Below are positions 54,187 to 63,484 of a DNA stretch of 64,000 nucleotides, in pieces (position 1 is the stretch's first letter; each line of letters begins with the position of its first letter). The notes under the pieces are model-generated. The model saw only the letters and a program-made list of their open reading frames with translations, made no database searches and was not told the origin of the DNA. The translations under genes and the position numbers were made by a program. The stretch comes from Methylobacteriaceae bacterium (GTDB taxonomy: Bacteria > Pseudomonadota > Alphaproteobacteria > Rhizobiales > Beijerinckiaceae): assembly GCA_020638135.1 (NCBI GenBank), contig JACKJE010000004.1:1-64000 (forward strand), given 5' to 3'.

Positions 54187-57100
54187 ATGAATGTCGAGCT
54201 GTCTCGGCGCCAGTTTGTGATTGGCGCGAGCGCGGGTGCGGCAGGCACGGCTCTCGGCGCGTTTGGTTTCGGCGAGGTCGAACAGGCCTACGCGACGACC
54301 ATTCGGCCGTTCAAGCTGGCGAGCCTGAAGGAAGCCCGCAACACCTGCCCCTATTGCTCCGTCAGCTGCGGAATGATCCTTTATTCCAAGGAGAACCCGC
54401 AGACCAAGAAGATGGACCTCGTCCATATCGAGGGCGACGTCGACAATCCGGTGAACCGCGGAACATTGTGCCCGAAGGGCGCCGCCGCTCTCGATTTCGT
54501 CCATTCCAAATCGCGTGTGCTCTACCCGATGCACCGCAAGCCCGGATCGGACAAGTTCGAGCGGGTCTCCTGGGACGCGGCGCTCGACCGCATCGCCAAG
54601 CTGATCAAGGAAGATCGCGACGCGAATTTCGTCGAGAAGAACAAGGACGGCGCGACCGTCAACCGGCTCACGACGACCGGTCTGCTCGGCGGCTGCGCGG
54701 CCTCCAACGAGTCGGGATGGCTGACCTACAAGTTCGCCCGAAGCCTCGGCATCGTGCAACTCGACAATCAGGCAAGGATTTGACACTCGCCGACGGTGGC
54801 CAGTCTGGCTCCAAGTTTCGGCAGAGGCGCAATGACCAACTCCTGGACCGACATCCAGAATGCGGATGTCGTGGTCATCATGGGGGGCAATGCGGCTGAG
54901 GCTCATCCTGCGGCTTCAAATGGGTGACGGAGGCGAAAGCCAACCACGGCGCGAAGCTCGTGGTGGTCGATCCGCGCTTCACGCGGTCGGCGGCGCTTGC
55001 CGACTATTACTGCCCAATCCGCCCGGGAACCGACATCGCCTTCCTCGGCGGCGTCATCAACTATCTCCTGTCGAACAACAAGATCCACAAGGACTATGTC
55101 GCCAACTACACCAACGCCGCGTTCATCGTGCGCGAAGGTTTCAAGTTCGATCCGGAATCGGGCCTGTTCTCCGGCTATAACGCCGACAAGCACAGCTACG
55201 ACCGGAGCGAGTGGGAATATGAGATCGGCCCGGACGGAATCGCGGTCCTCGACCGCGAGATGACCAATCCGCGCTCGGTGATGCAGCTTCTGAAGCAGCA
55301 TTATTCGCGCTACACGCCGGATCTCGTTTCGTCGGTGACCGGTTCGCCCAAGGACAAGTTCCTGAAGGTGTGCGAGTACATCGCCTCGACCGCCAATGGC
55401 GAGCGCACGGCGACCTTCATGTACGCGCTCGGCTGGACCCAGCACACGCACGGTTCGCAGAACATCCGCACCGCCGCGATGATCCAGCTCCTGCTCGGCA
55501 ACATCGGCGTGCCCGGCGGCGGCATCAACGCGCTGCGCGGCCACTCGAACGTACAGGGCTACACCGACATCGGCGTGATGACCCATCTCATTCCGGGCTA
55601 TCTCGGAATGCCCAACGACAAGGAAGTCGACTTCAAGACCTATCTCGGCAATCGCAACTTCAAGCCGCTGCAGCCCGGCCAGACGAGCTACTGGCAGAAC
55701 TACAACAAGTTCGCCGTCAGCTTCTTCAAGGCCATGTACGGCGACAAGGCGACGCCCGAGAACGGTTTCGGCTACGACTGGTTCCCGAAGACGGAGCGCA
55801 GCTACGATCACCTGGCGCAGTTCGAGGACATGCACCAGGGCAGGATCAACGGCTACATCTGCCAGGGTTACAACCCGTTGTGGTCGACTCCGAACAAGAA
55901 CAAGGTCGCCGAAGGCCTGGCGAAGCTGAAATGGCTCGTCAGCATCGACCCCCTGGAGACGGAGACCGCGAAGTTCTGGGAGAACCACGGCGAGTTCAAC
56001 ATCGCCGAGCCCTCCAAGATCAAGACCGAAGTCTTCATGCTTCCGGTCGGCTGCTTCGCGGAGGAGGACGGTTCGCTGACCAACTCCAACCGCGCGATCC
56101 TCTGGCACGAGAAGGGCGCCGACATGCCCGGCGAGGCCAAGGGCGACGCGCAGGTGTTGGCGGAGCTCTTCGTCCGCATCCGCGACCTCTACAAGAAGGA
56201 TGGCGGCAAGGCGCCCGATCCGATCCTCAACACGGATTGGTCGTACCATGATCCCAAGAACCCGGAAGCCGTGGAACTCCTCAAGGAGCTCAACGGGCGG
56301 GCCATCTCGGATCTTGCCGACGCCACGGGCAAGGTGACGCGTCCTGCAGGACAGCAATTGTCGAGCTTCGCCGAATTGCGCGACGACGGCTCGACCATGG
56401 CGGCCTGCTGGATTTACACCGGCGCCTATACGTCGACCGGCAATATCACCGCCCGGCGCGACAATTCCGACCCGAGCGGCAAGGGCGTCCACCCCAACTG
56501 GGGCTTCGCCTGGCCCGCCAACCGGCGCATCCTGTACAATCGCGCTTCGGCCGATCCGCAGGGCAAGCCGTGGTCGCAGAAGAAGTCCTATGTCTACTGG
56601 GACGGCGCCAAGTGGACCGGCGCGGACGTGCCGGACTACGGCCCGACCGTCGCGCCGGACAAGAACGTCGGCCCCTTCATCATGAACCCGGAGGGCGTCT
56701 CGCGCCTCTTCGCGCGCAAGTTCATGGCCGAAGGACCGTTCCCCGAGCACTACGAGCCCATGGAATCCCCGCTGGACAACGCCTTCCATGCGAAGACGAA
56801 GAACAATCCGGCGGTGCGCATGTACAAGGACGACGTGGCCCAGCTCGGAACGACGAAGGAATTCCCCTTCGTCGGAACGACCTACCGTCTGACGGAGCAC
56901 TTCCACTTCTGGACGAAGAACGTACTCATCAACGCATCGTTGCAGCCCGAGCAATTCGTCGAGATTTCGCAGGAACTCGCGAAGGAGAAGGGCATCACGA
57001 GCGGCGGCTGGGTGCGGGTGTGGTCCAAGCGCGGCTCGATCAAGGCGAAGGCCGTGGTGACGAAGCGCATCAAGCCTCTGATGTGCGGCAACACCCCGGT

Positions 57101-57263
57101 GCATGTCGTCGGCATCCCCATTCACTGGGGCTTCGTCGGCGTCGCGCGCAAGGGCTTCGCCACCAACACGCTCACGCCTTTCGTCGGCGACGCCAATTCG
57201 CAGGCGCCGGAGTTCAAGGCGTTCCTCGTCAACATTGAACCGGCCACAGGGCCGGTAGCCTAG
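54187..57263 (+). CDS. fdoG: formate dehydrogenase major subunit, selenoprotein (Sec199), with a 1-base frameshift
   Basis: A Tat signal (SRRQFVIGASAGAAG) directs it to the periplasm. The 4Fe-4S motif CPYCSVSCG...CPKG follows. An in-frame TGA at 54,781 falls in DNQARI-U-HSPTVASLAP, exactly where E. coli FdnG has Sec196. It is therefore Sec199, the Mo/W ligand, and not a stop. A second problem is separate. After GGNAAEAHP, near 54,907-54,911, one base is missing, so the frame moves to CGFKWVTEAK. With that base restored the length is 1,025 residues, as in the FdnG/FdoG family. The rest is unbroken and conserved to its stop. It oxidises formate on a bis-MGD cofactor. It is first in fdoGHI-fdhE-selAB-selC. 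Confidence 0.92.
54789..54822 (+). promoter_or_regulatory. bacterial SECIS element of fdoG
   Basis: Starts 5 bases after the UGA. A lower stem GCCGA/TCGGC and an upper stem GG-T-GGCC/GGCTCC close the loop AGTCT. The bulged T at 54,797 and the G-T in the loop match the features SelB needs in E. coli fdhF and fdnG. Confidence 0.8.
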
Positions 57264-57275
57264 GGAGGAGGCGTC

Positions 57276-58214
57276 ATGTACCCACCGCTTCCAAATCCGG
57301 GAACCGGACCCTCGGCGCCGAAGTTCGGCGAGAAGGACCTCGTCCGCCGCTCCGCATCGACGGTGACCCCGCCGGCGCAGCGCCAGACGCAGGTCGCCAA
57401 GCTGATCGACGTGTCGAAGTGCATCGGCTGCAAGGCCTGCCAGTCGGCCTGCCAGGAGTGGAACGATCTTCGCGAGGAGGTCGGAACCAACGACGGCACC
57501 TACAACAATGCGCATGATCTGACCCCGGCCAGCCTCACGGTCATGCGCTTCACCGAATGGGACAATCCGGAGACGGGCAATCTCGAATGGCTGATCCGCA
57601 AGGACGGCTGCATGCATTGCGAGGATCCGGGCTGTCTCAAATCCTGCCCGGCGCCCGGCGCCATCGTGCAATATTCGAACGGCATCGTGGACTTCGATCA
57701 CACGAAGTGCATCGGCTGCGGCTATTGCGTGAAGGGATGTCCGTTCAATATTCCGCGCATCTCGAAGGTCGACAACAAGGCCTACAAGTGCACGCTCTGC
57801 TCCGACCGCGTCGCGGTCGGCCAGGGGCCGGCCTGCCAGAAGGCGTGCCCGACCCAGGCGATCGTGTTCGGCCCCAAGGACGACATGAAGAAATGGGCGG
57901 ACGGGCGCATCGCGGACCTGAAGTCGCGCGGCTACAAGACCGCGGGTCTCTACGATCCGCAGGGCGTCGGCGGCACGCATGTCATGTACGTGCTGCAGCA
58001 TGCCGACAAGCCGGAGATCTATGCCGGCCTGCCGAACAATCCGCGCATCAGCCCTGTCGTGGAGCTCTGGAAGGGCCTGACCAAATATACGGGTCTTGCC
58101 GTCATGGGCGCCGTCGCCGCCTTCGGCTTCGTGCATCACATGATCGCCGGCCCCAACAAGGTCTCGGCTGAAGACGAGGCCAACGCCAGCAAGCTGGCGG
58201 GAGGCAAGTCATGA
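57276..58214 (+). CDS. fdoH: formate dehydrogenase iron-sulfur subunit
   Basis: 312 residues. Four 4Fe-4S motifs are present: CIGCKACQSAC, CMHCEDPGCLKSC, CIGCGYCVKGC and CTLCSDRV...CQKAC. A C-terminal membrane helix (GLAVMGAVAAFGFVHHM) anchors it facing the periplasm. It carries electrons from FdoG to the cytochrome subunit. GGGAGGAGG lies before the ATG. It overlaps fdoI by 4 bp. Confidence 0.95.
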   Translation: MYPPLPNPGTGPSAPKFGEKDLVRRSASTVTPPAQRQTQVAKLIDVSKCIGCKACQSACQEWNDLREEVGTNDGTYNNAHDLTPASLTVMRFTEWDNPETGNLEWLIRKDGCMHCEDPGCLKSCPAPGAIVQYSNGIVDFDHTKCIGCGYCVKGCPFNIPRISKVDNKAYKCTLCSDRVAVGQGPACQKACPTQAIVFGPKDDMKKWADGRIADLKSRGYKTAGLYDPQGVGGTHVMYVLQHADKPEIYAGLPNNPRISPVVELWKGLTKYTGLAVMGAVAAFGFVHHMIAGPNKVSAEDEANASKLAGGKS

Positions 58215-58882
58215 GTGGCAATATCGACTCCGGCGGCAGGATCCATCCGGGCGATCCTGTCGTCGTCGACCGCTACACCCCGGGCGCGCGGGCCAATCAC
58301 TGGGTGACGGCGATCTGCCTGATCCTGCTCGCGCTCTCCGGTCTCGCCCTGTTCACGCCGAGCCTGTTCTTCCTTACGGGCCTGTTCGGCGGCGGCCAGA
58401 CGACGCGCGCGATCCATCCCTGGATCGGCGTCGTCCTGTTCCTCTCCTTCTCCGGCCTGTTCTTCCGCTTCTGGAAGCTCAACCTGTGGAAGCGCGAGGA
58501 TGGCGAATGGATCGCCCATGCCGGCGATCTCGTCGCCGGCCACGAGGAGCGCATGCCGGAGGTCGGCAAATACAATGCCGGCCAGAAGATGGTGTTCTGG
58601 GGCATGTCCCTGCTCATCATCGTGCTGATCGCGTCGGGACTGACGATCTGGGACGAATATTTCTTCGCCTATACAACCATCCCGACCAAGCGCATCGCCG
58701 TGCTCGTCCATGCGATCTCGGCGGTCCTCATCATCAGCGTCTGGATCGTGCATGTCTATGCGGCGATCTGGGTGCGCGGCACGATGGGCGCGATGACCAA
58801 GGGGCAGGTGACCGGCGGCTGGGCCTGGCGGCACCACCGCAAATGGCTCAAGGATCTGGTGACGGCCGATCGTCAGCGCTAA
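58211..58882 (+). CDS. fdoI: formate dehydrogenase cytochrome b556 subunit
   Basis: 223 residues with four membrane helices. Probable haem-ligand histidines sit in RANHWVTAICLILLAL, AIHPWIGVVLF and VLVHAISAVLIISVWIVHVYAA. It passes electrons to quinone in the inner membrane. It starts in the stop of fdoH (ATGA). Confidence 0.93.
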   Translation: MSGNIDSGGRIHPGDPVVVDRYTPGARANHWVTAICLILLALSGLALFTPSLFFLTGLFGGGQTTRAIHPWIGVVLFLSFSGLFFRFWKLNLWKREDGEWIAHAGDLVAGHEERMPEVGKYNAGQKMVFWGMSLLIIVLIASGLTIWDEYFFAYTTIPTKRIAVLVHAISAVLIISVWIVHVYAAIWVRGTMGAMTKGQVTGGWAWRHHRKWLKDLVTADRQR

Positions 58883-58899
58883 TATGCCATCCGAAACCT

Positions 58900-58924
58900 G
58901 CGGCCGCGTGAAAAACGCGGCCGC
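58900..58924 (+). other. strong hairpin between fdoI and fdhE
   Basis: GCGGCCGCGT and ACGCGGCCGC pair over 10 bp around a GAAAA loop. No T-run follows, so it may slow 3' decay of the fdoGHI message or dampen expression of fdhE and sel genes rather than stop transcription. Confidence 0.5.
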
Positions 58925-58958
58925 TCCACGTGGCCCGTGCGGTTCGTGAGTGAACGCT

Positions 58959-59885
58959 ATGAGTGAGACCGGCGCGACGCCGACTACCCCCGTCGACATT
59001 GGATCGCGCGCCGAACCGCCCTTCGCCCGCCTTCCCGAACCCGCCACGCTGTTCCGCCAGCGCGCCCAGCGCTTCGCCGTGCTCGCGCAGACGCACGAGC
59101 TCGCGCCCTACCTGCATTTCATGGCGGGCCTGACCGAGGCGCAGCATCGCACTCAGGAATCTGGTCTGCCCGCGCCACAGGCGCCGGGCGAGGCCGAGCG
59201 CGCGCGAGCGGCGCAGCACGCCATGCCGCCGATCGACTGCGGAAATTTCGCGGAAGACCCGGCGCTAGCTGCGACCTTTGACAGGTTGTTCGATCTCGCG
59301 CGGCAGATCGACATGCCCGGCGAGGCGGCCGAGGCGCTGGGCAAGGTCAGGCGCATGGAAAGCGCTGAGCGCGTCGCGATGGCCAATGCGACCTTCGCCA
59401 ATCGCATGGACCCGACACGCATCGCCGAACAGGTTTTTCTCGCCGCGGGCATGCAGATCCACGCGACGCGTCTCGCCGCGACGCTCGACGCCAAAGCGCT
59501 CACGCCGGTCGGGCAGGGCGTGTGCCCGGCCTGCGGCGGTCCGCCGGTCGCCAGTCTCGTCGTCGGCTGGCAAGGCGCGCACGGCTCGCGCTTTGTCTCC
59601 TGCGCGCTCTGTGCGACGCTCTGGCACGAGGTCCGCGTGAAATGCGTGTGCTGCGGCGCGACCGAAGGCATTCGCTATCAGGAAATCGAGAACGGACCAG
59701 GGGCCGACCTCGTGCGCGCCGAATGCTGCCCGACATGCAATCGCTACGTGAAGATCATGTTGCAGCACAAGGACGGCGCGCTCGATCCCGTGGCCGACGA
59801 TGTCGCGACGCTTGGGCTCGACTTGCTCTTGCGCGATGGCGACATGCGGCGCGGCGCCGTCGATCCCTTCCTGCTCGGCTATTGA
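58959..59885 (+). CDS. fdhE: formate dehydrogenase accessory protein FdhE
   Basis: 308 residues. Four CxxC rubredoxin-like motifs lie in the second half: CPACGG, CALC, CVCCG and CCPTC. FdhE binds iron and is needed to activate periplasmic formate dehydrogenases before or during Tat export. An upstream in-frame GTG would add three residues. It is followed by selA after 4 bp. Confidence 0.92.
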   Translation: MSETGATPTTPVDIGSRAEPPFARLPEPATLFRQRAQRFAVLAQTHELAPYLHFMAGLTEAQHRTQESGLPAPQAPGEAERARAAQHAMPPIDCGNFAEDPALAATFDRLFDLARQIDMPGEAAEALGKVRRMESAERVAMANATFANRMDPTRIAEQVFLAAGMQIHATRLAATLDAKALTPVGQGVCPACGGPPVASLVVGWQGAHGSRFVSCALCATLWHEVRVKCVCCGATEGIRYQEIENGPGADLVRAECCPTCNRYVKIMLQHKDGALDPVADDVATLGLDLLLRDGDMRRGAVDPFLLGY

Positions 59886-59889
59886 AGCC

Positions 59890-61308
59890 ATGACAGCGAA
59901 AGGCGCCGCGTCAGACGCCGACCGCCGCCGTCTGCCAGGGGTCGACGAGGTCCTGCGCGATGCGACAACGAGCGCGGCGATCGAAACGCATGGCCGCACG
60001 GCCGTAGTCACCGCGGTCCGCGCGGAACTCGCCGAGGCCCGCGCAGGCCGCGCGTCGCCGGGCGCGGCTGCGGAAATTGCTGTGCGCGCCGCGCGCCGGC
60101 TCGAACGCGCGAATGCGCCGAGCCTGAAGCCCGTCTTCAATCTCACCGGCACGGTGCTGCACACCAATCTCGGACGCGCGCGTCTCGCCGAAGCCGCGAT
60201 CGAAGCGGCGACGCGGGCGATGCGCGAGGCGGTCGCGCTCGAATTCGATGTCGGCGGCGGCAAGCGCGGCGAGCGCGACGACCATCTGCGCGCGCTGCTG
60301 TGCGAACTGACCGGTGCGGAAGACGCCACCATCGTCAACAACAACGCCGCCGCGGTGTTGCTGACGCTGAACACGCTCGCGCGCGGCAAACGCGCCATCG
60401 TCTCGCGCGGCGAACTGATCGAGATCGGCGGCGCCTTCCGCATGCCCGACATCATGGCGCGCGCCGGAACGAAGCTCGTGGAAGTCGGCACGACCAATCG
60501 CACGCACGCGAAAGACTATGTCGCCGCGCTCGAACAGCCGGCGGGCCTCGTTCTCAAGGTGCACACGTCGAACTATCGCATTGAGGGTTTCACCAAAGAA
60601 GTTTCGGCGCGCGAACTCGCTGCGATCGCGCATGCGCACGGCGCGCCGCTGGTCAACGATCTCGGCTCCGGCGTGCTCGTCGATCTCGCGCGCTACGGCC
60701 TCGATCGCGAGCCGACGGTCGCCGAGGCCGTTGCGGAAGGCGCCGATCTCGTCACTTTTTCCGGCGACAAGCTGCTCGGCGGCCCGCAGGCGGGCTTCAT
60801 CGTCGGCCGCAAGGAACTGGTCGTGCGCATCAACAAGAACCCGATGAAGCGCGCCTTGCGCGTCGACAAGATCAGGATCGCCGCGCTCGAGGCGACGCTG
60901 AAACTTTATCGCGATCCCGACCGCCTCGCGAAAAACCTGCCGACGCTCGCCATGCTCGCGCGCGCGCCGGATGAGATCGCCGCGCAGGCGCGCCGCATTG
61001 CGCCGCGCGTGCAGGCGCTTGTCGGCGCAGCCTTCGTCGTGGAGCCTGCGACTTGCGCCAGCGAGGTCGGCTCCGGCGCCTCGCCTGTCGAGACCATCGC
61101 GAGTGCAGGTCTCGCCATCCGCGTGCAGGATTCGCGCGGCGGGCAACGCGCGCTTCTGGCGTTGAACACGGCGCTGCGCGCACTGCCGTGGCCGGTCATC
61201 GGCCGTATCGCCGACGGCGCGCTCGTTCTCGACCTGCGCTGCCTGAGCGACGAAGCCGCCTTCCTCGCCAATCTCGCGCATCTGCCGAAGCCCGAGAGCG
61301 CGGCATGA
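59890..61308 (+). CDS. selA: L-seryl-tRNA(Sec) selenium transferase SelA
   Basis: 472 residues, PLP-dependent. NLTGTVLHTNLGRARLAEAA and the PLP-lysine region VTFSGDKLLGGPQAGFIVG are conserved. It turns Ser-tRNA(Sec) into Sec-tRNA(Sec) with selenophosphate. Length is normal. The 4-bp ATGA overlap with selB couples the two. Confidence 0.96.
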   Translation: MTAKGAASDADRRRLPGVDEVLRDATTSAAIETHGRTAVVTAVRAELAEARAGRASPGAAAEIAVRAARRLERANAPSLKPVFNLTGTVLHTNLGRARLAEAAIEAATRAMREAVALEFDVGGGKRGERDDHLRALLCELTGAEDATIVNNNAAAVLLTLNTLARGKRAIVSRGELIEIGGAFRMPDIMARAGTKLVEVGTTNRTHAKDYVAALEQPAGLVLKVHTSNYRIEGFTKEVSARELAAIAHAHGAPLVNDLGSGVLVDLARYGLDREPTVAEAVAEGADLVTFSGDKLLGGPQAGFIVGRKELVVRINKNPMKRALRVDKIRIAALEATLKLYRDPDRLAKNLPTLAMLARAPDEIAAQARRIAPRVQALVGAAFVVEPATCASEVGSGASPVETIASAGLAIRVQDSRGGQRALLALNTALRALPWPVIGRIADGALVLDLRCLSDEAAFLANLAHLPKPESAA

Positions 61309-63242
61309 TCGTCGGCACGGCCGGCCATATCGACCACGGCAAGTCTTCGCTGGTGCGCGCTTTGACCGGCGTCGACACCGATCGCCTCAAGGAAGAAAAG
61401 GCGCGCGGCATTTCGATCGACCTCGGCTTCGCCTATGCGCCGGCGCCCGACGGCTCCGTACTCGGTTTCGTCGACGTGCCCGGCCACGAGAAATTCGTGC
61501 ACACCATGCTCGCCGGCGCGACCGGCGTCGATTTCGTTCTGCTCGTCGTCGCCGCCGACGATGGGATCATGCCGCAGACGCGGGAGCATCTGGCGATTCT
61601 CGACATGCTCGGCCTCGAACGCGGCACGGTCGCGCTCACCAAATGCGACATGGTCGCCCCCGAGCGCATCGCGGAAGTTTCGGCTGAAATCGACAATCTG
61701 CTCGCCTCGTCGCAGCTCGCCGGCGCTGAAGTCATGCCGGTCTCGTCCGTGACCGGCGCTGGCGTCGAACACTTGCGGCAAAGATTGTTCGAAGCCTCGG
61801 CCGTCACCGCCGCGCGAACCGGCGAAGGCGGCTTTCGTTTCGCGGTCGACCGGTCCTTCACACTGTCCGGCGCCGGCACGGTCGTCACGGGCATCGTGCT
61901 GTCGGGCGAAGTCGCGATCGGCGATCGTGTCGTCGTCAGCCCGTCCGGGCGCGCGGCGCGCGTGCGCTCGATCCATGCGCAGAACCGTGCCGCGGAGCGC
62001 GGCCGCGCTGGCGAACGCTGCGCGCTCAATCTCAGCGGCGACAATATTTCGAAAGACGCAATCGCGCGCGGCGATTTCGTGCTTACGCCCGAATTGCATG
62101 CGCCGACCGACCGCATCGACGTCTCGTTCCGCCTGCTGGCGTCGGAGAAGAAGCCGATCGGCCAGTGGACGCCGCTGCGCCTGCATCACGCGGCGAGCGA
62201 TGTCGCCGCACGCCTCGTCCTGCTCGGCGACGATCCGATTGCGCCGGGCGACGAGGTCTTCGCGCAGCTCGTGCTCGAAAAGCCGATCGCCGCAGCGGTC
62301 GGCGACCGGTTCGTGGCGCGCGACACGACGGCGCAGCGCACGATCGGCGGCGGCGCTTTCGTCGATCTGCGCGCTCCGACGCGCAAGCGTCGCACGCCGG
62401 AACGCCGCGCCATTCTCGACGCAGCCGCGCGCCGCGATCCCGCGGATGCCTTGCGCGGCCTGCTCGCGACCGCGCCCTTCTTCGTCGACCTCGACGCCTT
62501 CGCCCGCGACCGCGCGCTCGGCGAACAATCATTCGCCGGCGTTGCGCGCGATCTCGACATCGTCGAACTGGCCGGGGGCGGAACCAGGATCGGCCTGGCG
62601 CGCGAAACCTTCGCACGCCTCGTCGAAAATCTCGTCGCGACGCTCGCCGCTTTTCATACGGAAAATCCCGATCTGCCGGGCCTCGGTTTCGAACGGCTGC
62701 GGCTCGCACTTGAACCGCGCCTGCCCGCACCCGTGTTTCGCGCGTTGCTGCAGTCGCCGGCGCTCGGCGGTCGCGTGTCGCTCGACGGCGCCTGGGCGCG
62801 CCTCGCCGAACATCAAGTCCGGCTTCAGCCGGAGGACGAGGCGCTGTGGGCGCGCATAGCGCCGATGATTTCCGACGCCGAACGCTTCCGCCCGCCGCGC
62901 GTGCGCGATATCGCCCATGCGCTCGATCTGCGCGAGCCGGACGTGCGTCGTCTGATGAAATTGCTCGGACGCATGGGCAAGGTCGACGAGGTCGCGCACG
63001 ACCATTTCTTCCTGCGCCCGACCGTTGCCGAAATGACCGCGATCGCAGCCGACATTGCGAGCCAGGCGCCAAAAGGCGAGTTCACGGCAGCCCAGTTCCG
63101 CGACCGGCTCGACAACGGCCGCAAGGTCGCGATCCAGATCCTCGAATTCTTCGATCGCCACGGCGTCACGTTTCGGCGCGGCGATCTCCGGCGCATCAAC
63201 CGGCATCGCCTCGATCTGTTCGGCGCGCCGCCGGCCAGTTAG
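61305..63242 (+). CDS. selB: selenocysteine-specific elongation factor SelB
   Basis: 645 residues. The GTPase domain has GTAGHIDHGKSS, DVPGHEKF and TKCD. Two beta-barrel domains follow, then C-terminal winged helices from about residue 400 that read the SECIS hairpin (LRRMGKVDEV-like KLLGRMGKVDEVAHDHFF). It brings Sec-tRNA to the UGA of fdoG. It ends 19 bp before the tRNA-Sec gene. Confidence 0.96.
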   Translation: MIVGTAGHIDHGKSSLVRALTGVDTDRLKEEKARGISIDLGFAYAPAPDGSVLGFVDVPGHEKFVHTMLAGATGVDFVLLVVAADDGIMPQTREHLAILDMLGLERGTVALTKCDMVAPERIAEVSAEIDNLLASSQLAGAEVMPVSSVTGAGVEHLRQRLFEASAVTAARTGEGGFRFAVDRSFTLSGAGTVVTGIVLSGEVAIGDRVVVSPSGRAARVRSIHAQNRAAERGRAGERCALNLSGDNISKDAIARGDFVLTPELHAPTDRIDVSFRLLASEKKPIGQWTPLRLHHAASDVAARLVLLGDDPIAPGDEVFAQLVLEKPIAAAVGDRFVARDTTAQRTIGGGAFVDLRAPTRKRRTPERRAILDAAARRDPADALRGLLATAPFFVDLDAFARDRALGEQSFAGVARDLDIVELAGGGTRIGLARETFARLVENLVATLAAFHTENPDLPGLGFERLRLALEPRLPAPVFRALLQSPALGGRVSLDGAWARLAEHQVRLQPEDEALWARIAPMISDAERFRPPRVRDIAHALDLREPDVRRLMKLLGRMGKVDEVAHDHFFLRPTVAEMTAIAADIASQAPKGEFTAAQFRDRLDNGRKVAIQILEFFDRHGVTFRRGDLRRINRHRLDLFGAPPAS

Positions 63243-63261
63243 ACTGCGCGTCGATACAAAA

Positions 63262-63357
63262 GGAAGAGAATCGTCCCCGGTGGGGCGTCCGGACTTCAAA
63301 TCCGGGAGGGGCCGCGAGCCGGTCCTTGGTGGGTTCGACTCCCTCTCTCTTCCGCCA
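63262..63357 (+). tRNA. selC: selenocysteine tRNA (anticodon TCA), CCA encoded
   Basis: 96 bases with the 8-bp acceptor stem GGAAGAGA/TCTCTTCC of tRNA-Sec. The anticodon is TCA at 63,296-63,298 in CTTCAAA. A long variable arm, T-loop GTTCGACTC and discriminator G-CCA follow. It resembles E. coli selC across its length. Confidence 0.96.
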
Positions 63358-63376
63358 ATCTTCGCCTGGATCAGCC

Positions 63377-63404
63377 TGCACTTGAGCGGAATCGCTCAAG
63401 TGCA
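63377..63404. terminator. 12-bp hairpin after selC
   Basis: TGCACTTGAGCG and CGCTCAAGTGCA pair perfectly around GAAT. It lies between selC and the end of the opposing ureidoglycine gene, as expected of a bidirectional terminator, though no long T-run follows. Confidence 0.55.
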
Positions 63405-63484
63405 GAAAAGCTGATCGATTTCAAGGTGTAGAGCGCGCGTTTCGTGAAAAACCGGCGTCCACTTTTTCGCCGCGCGCTCCAGGA

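Noticed and set aside
54784..54923. Treating fdoG as two separate genes ending at the TGA and restarting at a GTG
   Set aside because: The bases between them encode conserved FdnG residues, and a SECIS hairpin plus selABCD explains the TGA.
54903..58139. A 1,078-codon open frame on the minus strand opposite fdoG and fdoH
   Set aside because: It is the antisense shadow of GC-rich conserved genes. Its product is low-complexity and matches no family, while the plus strand encodes well-conserved proteins.
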